From Vibrio salilacus (lineage in GTDB: Bacteria; Pseudomonadota; Gammaproteobacteria; Enterobacterales; Vibrionaceae), in the NCBI RefSeq assembly GCF_002811245.1, contig NZ_NIVQ01000007.1, forward strand, positions 117,860 to 181,859: 64,000 bases of DNA, in the 5' to 3' direction. Position numbers and translations under genes: made by a program. Shown here in pieces: positions 40,774-49,400 of this stretch. Position 1 is the first letter of the stretch; each line of letters begins with the position of its first letter. Under the pieces are notes generated by a model. That model did no database searches and had not been told where the DNA came from. It was given only the letters and a program-made list of their open reading frames with translations.

Positions 40774-41553
40774 GTGAAACAAATATCAAGACATCAGCAG
40801 ATCATTGAGCTGGTTCAAAAGCAGGGCTACGTCAGCACGGATGAACTGGTAGAGAAGTTTAATGTTAGCCCACAAACCATCCGCCGCGATCTCAACGAAC
40901 TTTCCGCTAACAATAAAATTCGTCGTTACCACGGCGGGGCGACGATACCACTGAGTTCTGAAAACACCTCTTACAATACCCGTAAGAGCATGAACTACAA
41001 TGAGAAAGATGTTATTGCCGAAGAGGTGGTAAAGCACATCCCAGATGGCGCAACACTATTTATCGATATAGGCACAACGCCAGAGGCAATTGCTCGTGCA
41101 TTAAGTAAGAACCACAAACAACTGCGCGTGGTGACCAACAACATCAATGTCGCGGCCATATTACTGGCCAACCCTGAATTTAAAGTGATCTTGGCCGGCG
41201 GTGAAGTTCGTAATCGCGATGGAGGCATTGTTGGCGAAGCCACGCTCGATTTTATTAAGCAATTTAGATTAGACTTTGGCATCTTGGGTATTAGTGGCAT
41301 CGACTTTGACGGTTCCTTACTCGACTTTGACTACCACGAAGTACGCGTAAAACAAGCCATCATAGAGAATAGCCGCAGTGTTTTTCTTGCCGTTGACTAC
41401 TCTAAGTTTGGCCGAAATGCGATGGTCAAGTTAGGGAACATTTCTCAGCTACACATGTTATTTACCGACAAACAGCCACCTAAAGAAATTCAAACTATTC
41501 TTAAAGAGCACTCTATTCCATTGCAAGTAATTGAGAATTATTCGGCCGAATAA
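40774..41553 (+). CDS. glpR: GlpR, glycerol-3-phosphate regulon repressor (DeoR family)
   Basis: A 259-residue repressor. The DeoR HTH is at about 6-58 (HQQIIELVQKQGYVSTDELVEKF, SPQTIRRDLNEL) and the sugar-phosphate-binding domain follows with DGATLFIDIGTTPEAIA, VTNNINVA, LAGGEVRNRDGGIVG and LGISGIDFDGSLLDFDYHE. The start is GTG with GGGAG before it. It lies between glpFK and glpD, as in other Vibrio. TTCGAAA-type repeats before it (about 40724-40750) may be its own operator. Confidence 0.94.
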   Translation: MKQISRHQQIIELVQKQGYVSTDELVEKFNVSPQTIRRDLNELSANNKIRRYHGGATIPLSSENTSYNTRKSMNYNEKDVIAEEVVKHIPDGATLFIDIGTTPEAIARALSKNHKQLRVVTNNINVAAILLANPEFKVILAGGEVRNRDGGIVGEATLDFIKQFRLDFGILGISGIDFDGSLLDFDYHEVRVKQAIIENSRSVFLAVDYSKFGRNAMVKLGNISQLHMLFTDKQPPKEIQTILKEHSIPLQVIENYSAE

Positions 41554-41575
41554 CACCAAATTCTCTCATCATGCG

Positions 41576-41607
41576 AAACCTTCTACACTTTGTAGGAGGT
41601 TTTTTTA
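41576..41607 (+). terminator. Rho-independent terminator of glpR
   Basis: An 11-bp stem with one G-T pair (AACCTTCTACA/TGTAGGAGGTT) and a CTT loop runs into T7. Confidence 0.88.
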
Positions 41608-41724
41608 TGCCTAAATCACACAAAACGCTCACAAACGAAAATAAATGGTGATCAATAACGAAACCTAAGTTACGATAATATCATGTTCCAAAATGCTCGT
41701 TCGCTCACCAAGAGGTCAAATTTT

Positions 41725-43284
41725 ATGAGTATCCAACACAATGCGACTGCATCGAATGCATCAGAAATTCTCGACTTGATCGTTATCGGTGGTGGCATTA
41801 ATGGCGCAGGTATCGCAGCAGACGCAGCCGGCCGTGGTCTTTCAGTCGGCTTATATGAAGCTAATGATTTTGCTTCTGCTACATCTTCTGCCAGCTCAAA
41901 ACTTATCCATGGTGGATTACGTTATCTTGAGCACTATGAGTTTCGCTTAGTCTCTGAGGCACTTGCAGAGCGTGAAGTCCTATTAAGAAAAGCACCTCAT
42001 GTCGCTCAACCGATGCGTTTTCGCCTACCTCACCGTCCATTCTTAAGACCTGCATGGATGATACGTTGTGGGTTATTTCTGTACGATCATTTGGGTAAGC
42101 GCACCACATTACCAGCCAGTGAAAGTATTGATCTTAGTCAGTCAGGATTGTTAAAGCCTGAAATGAAAAAAGGCTTTGAGTACTCAGACTGTTGGGTTGA
42201 TGATGCGCGATTGGTGTTGCTTAATGTCTTAGCTGCCCAGGAAAACAGTGCAGAAATTCGCAACTACTGCCGAGTTGAAAATGCCCGTCGAGTGGGTGAT
42301 TGCTGGTATGTGACGATTAAAAATACCCTCACGGAAAAAACCTTTACCCGTAAAGCAAAAGCATTGGTCAATGCAGCAGGGCCTTGGGTTAAACAGTTCT
42401 TTGATGACGGCCTTGAGCAAGCTTCACCGCGTAACATTCGTTTGATCAAAGGATCACATATTGTTGTTCCACGCATTCACGACGAACCTCAGGCTTATAT
42501 TCTGCAAAATAAAGATAACCGAATCGTATTTATGATCCCTTATCTTGATAAGTTTTCGATCATTGGTACTACTGATGTTGAATACCAAGGCGATCCACGT
42601 AGCGTTACGATCTCAGCCGATGAGGTTGACTATCTTATTGATATCGTCAATCAACATTTCGTCACCCAGCTCAGCACAAAAGATGTAGTATGGAGCTATA
42701 GCGGCGTACGTCCACTGTGTGATGATGAATCCGATTCACCGCAAGCGATCACACGTGACTACACGCTTGAGTTAGAGGCAGAGCTTGATCAAGCCCCCCT
42801 ACTATCGGTCTTCGGCGGTAAACTCACCACCTATCGTAAACTTGGTGAAGCCGCGCTTGAAAAACTCAAGCCGTATCTGCCCCATATGGGAGCCCCTTGG
42901 ACGGCCCATCACGCACTACCAGGTGGTAATTTTAGTTGCTCTCGAGAACAACTGGCGAACACACTTTACGCCTCCTACCCATGGATGCCCTATCCGTTGC
43001 TACTACGTTACGTGACCCAATTTGGCACTTATACTTGGCAACTGCTTAAAGGCGCAACCTGTACAGACGATCTCGGCAATGAGTTCTCTCAGGCGGCGCA
43101 GGGGGTTTATCAGTGTGAGATCGATTATCTTATTGAACATGAAATGGCGGTAAGTGTTGAAGATATTTTGTGGCGTCGAACTAAGCTCGGCTTATACCTC
43201 TGCGAGCAAGAACAGCAAGTGCTAGCGAAATATGTCGAAAGCCGACAAGCAAAGCCTTTAGTTCAACTGTCTGAAGTTGGCTAA
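41725..43284 (+). CDS. glpD: GlpD, aerobic glycerol-3-phosphate dehydrogenase
   Basis: A 519-residue FAD-dependent, membrane-associated enzyme that oxidises glycerol 3-phosphate to dihydroxyacetone phosphate and passes electrons to quinone. Motifs: LIVIGGGINGAGIAADAAGRGLSV (FAD fold), ATSSASSKLIHGGLRYLEHYEFRLV, RLIKGSHIVVPR, FMIPYLDKFSIIGTTDVEY and SVFGGKLTTYRKL. I start at the ATG 41725, which has GAGG nine bases upstream; an ATG 14 codons earlier has no ribosome site. Completes the glp cluster. Confidence 0.96.
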   Translation: MSIQHNATASNASEILDLIVIGGGINGAGIAADAAGRGLSVGLYEANDFASATSSASSKLIHGGLRYLEHYEFRLVSEALAEREVLLRKAPHVAQPMRFRLPHRPFLRPAWMIRCGLFLYDHLGKRTTLPASESIDLSQSGLLKPEMKKGFEYSDCWVDDARLVLLNVLAAQENSAEIRNYCRVENARRVGDCWYVTIKNTLTEKTFTRKAKALVNAAGPWVKQFFDDGLEQASPRNIRLIKGSHIVVPRIHDEPQAYILQNKDNRIVFMIPYLDKFSIIGTTDVEYQGDPRSVTISADEVDYLIDIVNQHFVTQLSTKDVVWSYSGVRPLCDDESDSPQAITRDYTLELEAELDQAPLLSVFGGKLTTYRKLGEAALEKLKPYLPHMGAPWTAHHALPGGNFSCSREQLANTLYASYPWMPYPLLLRYVTQFGTYTWQLLKGATCTDDLGNEFSQAAQGVYQCEIDYLIEHEMAVSVEDILWRRTKLGLYLCEQEQQVLAKYVESRQAKPLVQLSEVG

Positions 43285-43292
43285 AGCGGAAA

Positions 43293-43330
43293 TTCAATCA
43301 GGCTTGGTCGTGACTCCAAGCCTGATTGAA
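43293..43330. terminator. Hairpin between glpD and the nnrS remnant
   Basis: A perfect 15-bp stem TTCAATCAGGCTTGG/CCAAGCCTGATTGAA with an 8-base loop. It is a likely bidirectional terminator for the convergent genes, although T runs are weak. Confidence 0.75.
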
Positions 43331-43341
43331 CTAATTATTAT

Positions 43342-43704
43342 TTAACCCGGATGCCCATCCACACGTGGCTGTACAAGCATTTTGCTAAACTGAGCCAGAT
43401 AGAGTGCAAACGCCCGTACCCACAAACCCCCACTCAATGTAATCAATTCCATCCAATAACTTGGCAACCAAGTGACACCGACACTGCGCACTAATGCTGC
43501 CAACACCATCGCCATAAACGCGACACTCATATTTGATCCTTGATAAATGGCTCTGCCAGTATGACCCATTGTCACGCGAGTTATCATGGCTAATATCACT
43601 CCACCTAACACCCCTATCGCAAATAAATGCACCATGTTGTGATTTGTAAACGGATTAGACAGCGCAACCAACGGGAAGTTGGCGACCGCATCAAGCCAGA
43701 CCAA
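43342..43704 (-). pseudogene. Truncated NnrS-like protein (C-terminal remnant)
   Basis: The 120 codons encode three or so membrane helices with NMVHLFAIGVLGGVILAMITRVTMGHTGRAIY and a terminal VQPRVDGHPG. These are the C-terminal signatures of NnrS, a heme- and copper-containing membrane protein of nitric oxide stress. A full NnrS is about 390-400 residues, and the N-terminal two thirds are absent. The frame upstream reaches a stop after nine more codons, the only candidate start is a TTG without a ribosome site, and no NnrS-like sequence follows. I read it as a decaying fragment. Confidence 0.8.
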
Positions 43705-43877
43705 AAGTTTTGCTTTATCAACATTAAATCGCTAGCAGTAAAGAAAGGTTTCACGACTTTACAATCGAATATTCAAGTCATTTTGACTCATTAATGATTA
43801 TTTACATCGTGACGGTTTGCAAACACGCTCGCTTAGGTTACAACGTTAAGTCAGCACGCCACGATAAAGGAGACAAT

Positions 43878-44438
43878 ATGGCGAACTATATCTTTGGTTA
43901 CGGTAGCTTGATGAACTCCGCATCTCGCCAGCTTACTGGACAAACCTCACAGGCGACACCTGCCACGGCCCATGGTTTCAAGCGCTATTGGGGCAAAGTC
44001 GATGACAGTTATATCTTGTCCCCTCTGGTCGTCAACAAAGGCCAAGGACAGGTTAATGGCGTTCTACTTGAAGTCAGTGACCGTGGTCTCCTAGAGTTCG
44101 ATGTTCGCGAACGAGGTTATCATCGTGTGGTGATTGCACCAGACCAACTTGATGCGCCACTCTCGTTAAACTCTAGCGATCAAGTTTGGGTCTATATCAA
44201 AGATAACCCACAGCCCCCGTGCGCGCTGAGTCCCATCATGCAAACTTACGTTGATACTGTCCTCGCTGGTTGCTTAGAAATTTCGCAACACTTCGCCGAG
44301 CAGTTTGTACAACACACCGTAGGTTGGCATTTCCCGCTAGAAAATGACCGTCACCAACCTAAGTACGGCAATCTTGCAGGTGTCACCCCAGCTGATCATC
44401 CGACCATTGACGCTCTAATTGCCGACGTCATAGGGTAA
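43878..44438 (+). CDS. Gamma-glutamylcyclotransferase-like (GGCT fold) protein
   Basis: A 186-residue protein with the GGCT signature YIFGYGSLMNSASR at the start and the expected catalytic glutamate in FDVRERGYHRV (about residue 75). The family includes gamma-glutamylcyclotransferases, ChaC and gamma-glutamylamine cyclotransferases. The exact substrate cannot be set from the sequence. The ATG at 43878 is preceded by AAAGGAG, so an ATG 28 codons upstream is rejected. A weak hairpin (AAACACTT/AAGTGTTT, 44455-44477) follows; the rest of the 300-base gap shows only the next gene's terminator. Confidence 0.82.
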   Translation: MANYIFGYGSLMNSASRQLTGQTSQATPATAHGFKRYWGKVDDSYILSPLVVNKGQGQVNGVLLEVSDRGLLEFDVRERGYHRVVIAPDQLDAPLSLNSSDQVWVYIKDNPQPPCALSPIMQTYVDTVLAGCLEISQHFAEQFVQHTVGWHFPLENDRHQPKYGNLAGVTPADHPTIDALIADVIG

Positions 44439-44691
44439 CGTTTACACCTACTGAAAACACTTATACAGCAAGTGTTTAACTTCGCAAATTGCACACGTCA
44501 CTGCTATATAAATATTATCTAGGTTAAATAGCATGAGATAGCGTGTATTGCCTCATCGTACCAAATTGAAGGCTCAGACCAATGCATACTGGCTACTTAG
44601 CCGCCCTCAACAATAATTCTATAGCATTGATGTTTACTCCGACCTTAGTAAGACGAAATTCAGTCGAAAAACGCTAAATAAGAGCAGAAAC

Positions 44692-44723
44692 AACAAAAGG
44701 CATGATTTCTCATGCCTTTTGTT
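44692..44723 (-). terminator. Rho-independent terminator of the aldo/keto reductase gene
   Basis: A perfect 14-bp stem AACAAAAGGCATGA/TCATGCCTTTTGTT with a 4-base loop, then a T-rich tail on the minus strand. Confidence 0.88.
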
Positions 44724-44738
44724 ATTATCCATTTGGCT

Positions 44739-45620
44739 TTATGCCACGCCGTGGCCTTTCGAAGCAACCCAGATGCGATACCACTGCTCATGAGTCAGAG
44801 AAAGATCTAGAGCACCTGCCGCTGCGTGTACACGCTCAATGTTACCACTGCCAATGATCGGCACTGGCTTCGCAGGTAAACGCATCACCCAAGCAAAGAT
44901 CACTTGGTCAATGGAGCTTGCACCAATCTCTTCCATTACCTGAGCTAATGTTTCACGTAGGCGCGTCATCTGCTCACTATTTTCAGTAAAGATACGTCCG
45001 CCAGCCAAACATGACCAAGCCATCGGACTGACTCGCATGCGTTGCAACTGATCAAGAGTGCCGTCTTCCGTCACCTGTAGGTTCACCGGGTTAATTTCAA
45101 CTTGATTGGTCACCAAAGGCTGATCCAGGCGAGATTGCAATAACTCAAACTGAGTCGGGGTAAAGTTAGACACACCAAAGTGCTTCACCTTACCTGCCGC
45201 ACTGAGCTCAGCAAAGGCCTCAGCGGCGTCATCGGCATCCATTAGTAGGTCAGGGCGGTGCAACAGCAGCACATCAAGATGATCAGTGTTGATACGCGAC
45301 AGCGACTCATCAACCGAGGCAATGATCGCCGCTTTACTGCTATTGTAGTGGTTAACGGTTTTACCTTCACCACGATAAATACCACATTTTGATACGATTT
45401 CTATCTGATCACGCATACGGCTATCAAGAGCGAGAACCTCACCAAACATACGCTCACAAGCCGAGTCCGGGCCATAAACCGGGGCATGATCGACCGTGGT
45501 AATCCCCATTTCAACGTGCTGTTTAAGAAACGTGTGTTGTTGCTGAGTGGTCATTCCCCACTCCGCCATGCGCCAATAGCCTTGGATCAGCGGAGAAAAG
45601 ACCGGATGTGATTTTTGCAT
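44739..45620 (-). CDS. ydhF: Aldo/keto reductase, YdhF-like
   Basis: A 293-residue NAD(P)H-dependent oxidoreductase of the aldo/keto reductase family. The catalytic set is visible: D and Y in TTVDHAPVYG, K in EIVSKCGIY, H in LLLHRPDLLMDADD. The whole chain tracks E. coli YdhF (VKHFGVSNFTPTQFELLQSRL; SPMAWSCLAGGRIF; PVPIIGSGNIERV). The physiological substrate is unknown. I use the ATG at 45618-45620, with AAGGG upstream; the longer reading adds 41 unlike residues. Divergent from a LysR-type gene that probably regulates it. Confidence 0.9.
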   Translation of the reverse strand: MQKSHPVFSPLIQGYWRMAEWGMTTQQQHTFLKQHVEMGITTVDHAPVYGPDSACERMFGEVLALDSRMRDQIEIVSKCGIYRGEGKTVNHYNSSKAAIIASVDESLSRINTDHLDVLLLHRPDLLMDADDAAEAFAELSAAGKVKHFGVSNFTPTQFELLQSRLDQPLVTNQVEINPVNLQVTEDGTLDQLQRMRVSPMAWSCLAGGRIFTENSEQMTRLRETLAQVMEEIGASSIDQVIFAWVMRLPAKPVPIIGSGNIERVHAAAGALDLSLTHEQWYRIWVASKGHGVA

Positions 45621-45813
45621 AATGAAACCCTTTAGTGATTCTGCCGTCGTCTGATAACGCGCCAGTGACTTAACCTCAGTATACTCACTCCTTATAAGGT
45701 AATTAAACACATCAAGGCGAAAAGATAATTCGTTATAGAGCACAATTTATCAGGTTTCATTTTCTATATTGAACGATATACTCAGGCAATCCGCCTTCTA
45801 TTGAAATTCCCCC

Positions 45814-46716
45814 ATGCATAAAAAACACAAACGTTTCGAGCGCTATACGCTTTTTGGTGAAGTGGCGAAACAACTGAGTTTTTCTAAAGCAGCGGATACT
45901 TTGGGCATTTCGCGAAGTTATCTCTCTTCGCAAATCAATCAATTGGAACAAGAGTTAAACACGAGCCTATTGATACGCTCAACGCGCAACGTACGTTTGA
46001 CGGCTGCTGGTGAGAAAATACTGGCGAAAATGCACATCATTAATGCCTCAATTGTGGAGCTGGAGAAAGAGCTAGAGCACACCAAAAGTGATGTCAGTGG
46101 GCTGCTGAGTATTACCGCCCCAACCATTTTTAGTCACCGTTTTCTGATCGATATTTGCGCCGAGTTTCAATCACTGCATCCACAAATAGAATTCGACTTA
46201 GACATTGGCTACAACCGTCAAGACTTGACCAAAAGCCCTTTCGATTTAGCTATTCGCGCCACCAACACACCACCTGAAAATATGGTAGCCAAAAAGTTGA
46301 TGCCCTATCAGCATCTTTGCTGTGCCTCACCACAATACATCGCCAAATATGGGGCTCCGAGCCACCCTAATCAGTTAGTCTCGCACAACTGCTTATCTGA
46401 CCCTCATTTACGTCATTGGCAGTTTGAAGCACAGCAAAATATTATCAATGTCGAGACCAGTGGTAATCTCTATATCAGCGATAACCTACTGCTACTCAAA
46501 GCGGCGGAACAAGGCCAAGGTATCATCAAAATGCCCTGTTATTTGGTCAACCCTGCGCTAGAAAGTGGGCGTTTATTGCGTTTATTACCTGAATACCAAC
46601 TGGCGCAAAGCCAAATCTATCTGATTTTCCCGCCTCAGCTGCGCCGCAGTACTAAAATGATGGCATTTGTTGATTTCGTTCAGCAATGGTTTGCCCGATG
46701 CAAGTCAACCTGTTGA
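45814..46716 (+). CDS. LysR-family transcriptional regulator
   Basis: A 300-residue LysR-type regulator. The HTH at about 10-68 includes VAKQLSFSKAADTLGISRSYLSSQINQLEQEL, and the effector domain includes GLLSITAPTIFSHRF and FDLAIRATNTPPENMVAKKL. It belongs to the CrgA/YafC-like group. No good ribosome site lies before the ATG, so the start is tentative. It is divergent from the ydhF-like reductase, its most likely target. A 53-codon reading frame overlaps its 3' end. Confidence 0.85.
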   Translation: MHKKHKRFERYTLFGEVAKQLSFSKAADTLGISRSYLSSQINQLEQELNTSLLIRSTRNVRLTAAGEKILAKMHIINASIVELEKELEHTKSDVSGLLSITAPTIFSHRFLIDICAEFQSLHPQIEFDLDIGYNRQDLTKSPFDLAIRATNTPPENMVAKKLMPYQHLCCASPQYIAKYGAPSHPNQLVSHNCLSDPHLRHWQFEAQQNIINVETSGNLYISDNLLLLKAAEQGQGIIKMPCYLVNPALESGRLLRLLPEYQLAQSQIYLIFPPQLRRSTKMMAFVDFVQQWFARCKSTC

Positions 46717-46914
46717 GCGGCGTGATTAACCTGTTTACCCAAGATCCCAAAATCGCGTCGCTGGCGCTCGAAAGTGTGGACCCGCTATACCGTGCAATAA
46801 GTAAAATCAGCAGGGGCAATACGCACACTGCTGTCGATTTGATGGGCAGACTATCTTGACCATAATGGCTTAAAAGTCGAGTGATGATTGGATTGATCGC
46901 TAGTAACTTGGTTA

Positions 46915-47835
46915 CTAGCGAACCACCGCCTTAACTTGTGCTCGCATGAAGAGACTCTTCTCTTCATGTTGATTGGCTTTAAGATAGAGTAAACTGATAT
47001 CAAAATCAGGAATCTCGAGCGGTGGGCAAATCGCTTTTAACCCATGGGCCTCAATTTCCATCTGCGCAAAACGCTTAGGCATGATACAGACTAAGGCTCG
47101 CCCCAACAACAAACGGCGAACGGTGAGAAAGTTTCGTGAAGCCACTTTAACTTGACGCTCATAGCCTAGTTTATGCAGGCGTTTATCCACTTGGGTTTGT
47201 AAACTGCCATCGGGGCTAACCAACGCATGTTCATAAGCGACAAATTCATCTAAACCCATCGCGTCATTGGTCGTGATCACTTGCGGGTCAAACAGACACA
47301 AGTGTTGCTCAGTATAGAGGTGCTCACTTAAAAAACGCCGATTGATATTCTCAATACTGCCAATGACCACATCGAGGTTTTCTTGCTCGACGATATCGAC
47401 ATAGTTACTGCGATTAACGTTATAAAAGCTCACCTGTGCCAACGGAGAAGCTTGTTTTATCGAGTCATACAGAGCCGGAGCAAACAGTTGCTCGGCATAA
47501 TCTGTTAAACCAATCTTCCATACGCCAGAGTACTCAATCGGCGAAAAATGCTTCTTGACCAATAGATCGCATTGAATACTCATGAGCAAAGAATCAATAA
47601 CCGAGGCGATATCTTGAGCATGCTGAGTCGGCTCCATTTGACTACCAACTCGCTCAAACAAAGGATCATCAAATAGCAATCGCATCCGTTGCAAAGTATG
47701 GCTCATGGCACTTTGGCTGACAAAACAGCGCTGCGCGGCAAGGCTGACACTATGGGTTTGATAAAGCGCTTGAAACGCCACCAGCAAATTTAGATCGACC
47801 CCTTTCCAATTAAATTCTTTCATCAGCCAACCCAT
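46915..47835 (-). CDS. LysR-family transcriptional regulator (NodD/NahR-like group)
   Basis: A 306-residue LysR-type regulator with HTH at about 13-75 (VDLNLLVAFQALYQTHSVSLAAQRCFVSQSAMSHTL; RLLFDDPLFERVG), the pattern of the NodD/NahR/LeuO branch. The effector is unknown. MKEFNWKG four codons in is an equally good start; neither has a strong ribosome site. It is divergent from chrA with a 94-base gap, so it may control that transporter. Chromate responsiveness is unproven. Confidence 0.83.
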   Translation of the reverse strand: MGWLMKEFNWKGVDLNLLVAFQALYQTHSVSLAAQRCFVSQSAMSHTLQRMRLLFDDPLFERVGSQMEPTQHAQDIASVIDSLLMSIQCDLLVKKHFSPIEYSGVWKIGLTDYAEQLFAPALYDSIKQASPLAQVSFYNVNRSNYVDIVEQENLDVVIGSIENINRRFLSEHLYTEQHLCLFDPQVITTNDAMGLDEFVAYEHALVSPDGSLQTQVDKRLHKLGYERQVKVASRNFLTVRRLLLGRALVCIMPKRFAQMEIEAHGLKAICPPLEIPDFDISLLYLKANQHEEKSLFMRAQVKAVVR

Positions 47836-47929
47836 TTAATTCATAGTTAATATCAAGACTATTAATTTGAATCATCCTACCGCATTCCGTAAATTATCGG
47901 CACTGTTTATTAAATAAGAAGCCAACGCC

Positions 47930-49066
47930 ATGTTGTCTATTTTTAAAACCTTTTTCTGGCTAGGGTGGATTAGTTTTGGTGGCCCTGCCGCTCATATTGG
48001 CTACTTTCGTCATACTTTTGTTGAGAAGCTAAAATGGCTTGATGATAAAAAGTATGGACAAATCGTTGCTCTGAGTCAGTTTTTGCCGGGGCCTGGTTCT
48101 AGCCAAGTTGGTTTTGCATTAGGGTATAAACGCGGCGGCTTGGGCGGTGCTTGTATGGCGTTTTTAGGCTTTACGCTTCCTTCCATTGTGATCATGCTGG
48201 CACTCGCAGTATTGAGCAGTCAATTGACTGATACTAATGCGTTTAACAATGTCGTTCATGGCTTAAAACTGCTGGCGGTGGTGGTGGTTGCCGATGCGGC
48301 TTGGGGAATGTATAAAAACTTTTGCCAACAGCGCTTATCTGCCAGCTTATGTGTGTTCACTGCAATCGCTTTGCTGCTTATTCCTAGTATCGCAACGCAA
48401 ATAACCGTACTGATCATTGCCGCGTTGATCGGTGTTCAATGGCTAGGAAATAGTGACCACATCGATTGCGCCCCATTCAAGCCCTCTGTCTTGCCAGTGG
48501 CGATCTTTTTAGGTTTGTTGTTTGGTCTGCCAATTGCGGCGCAGGTAATACCACAACTTGGGCTATTTAATGACTTCTTTCAAGCGGGAAGCTTAGTGTT
48601 TGGTGGTGGTCATGTTGTTCTGCCACTGTTGCAAAACATTGTCGGTGACCAACTTAGCCAAGATGCTTTTCTAACCGGCTATGCCGCCGCTCAGGCAGTG
48701 CCCGGGCCAATGTTTACCTTCGCAACTTACATCGGTTATCAATTACTGCCAAACGCACCGATTTTAGGCGCCATAACGGCTACTTTAGCGGTGTTTCTTC
48801 CTGGTTTTTTGCTGCTGCTTGGGGTACTAAAAAACTGGCAATCTTTAGCTCAAAATCCTAAAGTGTCTGGCGCGGTAAACGGTGTCAATGCCGCAGTGGT
48901 TGGTCTGCTAATTGCGGCTCTTTATCAACCTGTTTTTGTTAGCGCAGTATTCGAGACGATCGATATCGCCTTGGTTTTATTCGGGTTCTACCTACTCAAA
49001 CAGCACAAATTACCTATTATTTGGATGGTGGCATGTTTCATCTTCGCGGGACTGCTGAAAGGCTAG
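47930..49066 (+). CDS. chrA: ChrA-family chromate transporter
   Basis: A 378-residue membrane protein with two homologous CHR domains (about 1-165 and 195-378). The first has FFWLGWISFGGPAAHIGYFRH and LSQFLPGPGSSQVGFALGY; the second has GSLVFGGGHVVLPLL and GYAAAQAVPGPMFTFATYIG. This two-domain form is the long ChrA, which exports chromate in Pseudomonas and Cupriavidus; many family members in other bacteria have no tested substrate. It sits in the accessory part of the window next to gene remnants. Confidence 0.9.
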   Translation: MLSIFKTFFWLGWISFGGPAAHIGYFRHTFVEKLKWLDDKKYGQIVALSQFLPGPGSSQVGFALGYKRGGLGGACMAFLGFTLPSIVIMLALAVLSSQLTDTNAFNNVVHGLKLLAVVVVADAAWGMYKNFCQQRLSASLCVFTAIALLLIPSIATQITVLIIAALIGVQWLGNSDHIDCAPFKPSVLPVAIFLGLLFGLPIAAQVIPQLGLFNDFFQAGSLVFGGGHVVLPLLQNIVGDQLSQDAFLTGYAAAQAVPGPMFTFATYIGYQLLPNAPILGAITATLAVFLPGFLLLLGVLKNWQSLAQNPKVSGAVNGVNAAVVGLLIAALYQPVFVSAVFETIDIALVLFGFYLLKQHKLPIIWMVACFIFAGLLKG

Positions 49067-49173
49067 CCAGGCCACTCATCTACAGCAAGTGAAGGAAGCA
49101 AGACTCTCCTCTATTTAAGTTACCCCCACGGTCTTTTTGTAACAACACACCGTTTGAGAAAGCCAGTGGAGGT

Positions 49174-49245
49174 ATGATTGCATTTCAGTGCGGCCACAAT
49201 GATGTCTCTTACTTTTCACGCATTTTAAAGAAAAACGGGGATTAG
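49174..49245 (+). pseudogene. Remnant of an AraC-family regulator (C-terminal HTH tail)
   Basis: The frame reads IAFQCGHNDVSYFSRILKKN and then a stop. This is the second helix-turn-helix of AraC/XylS regulators, normally (A)-IAFxCGFNDxSYFSRxFKK. Open codons upstream (from about 49138) show no family similarity, and no start or regulator of normal size (about 250-300 codons) is present. It lies in the 334-base gap between chrA and the acyl-CoA synthetase, where I see no other gene. Confidence 0.72.
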
Positions 49246-49400
49246 CCCTGCAATCTAACGTCAAGTAAATTAACGGTGTCATGGTCACAAGATGAACGCA
49301 AACTCTCGATAATTGCTTTCATCCCTTTTAGTGAGCATGTTAGAGTTAACATTCTATTAACAATAAATATAATATTTTGCCAATAACACGGAGTTAGAGA

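Noticed and set aside
43290..49400. Possibility of a defence or mobile island in the variable patch
   Set aside because: No integrase, transposase, toxin-antitoxin, nuclease or attachment repeats found; only metabolic genes, LysR regulators and two remnants.
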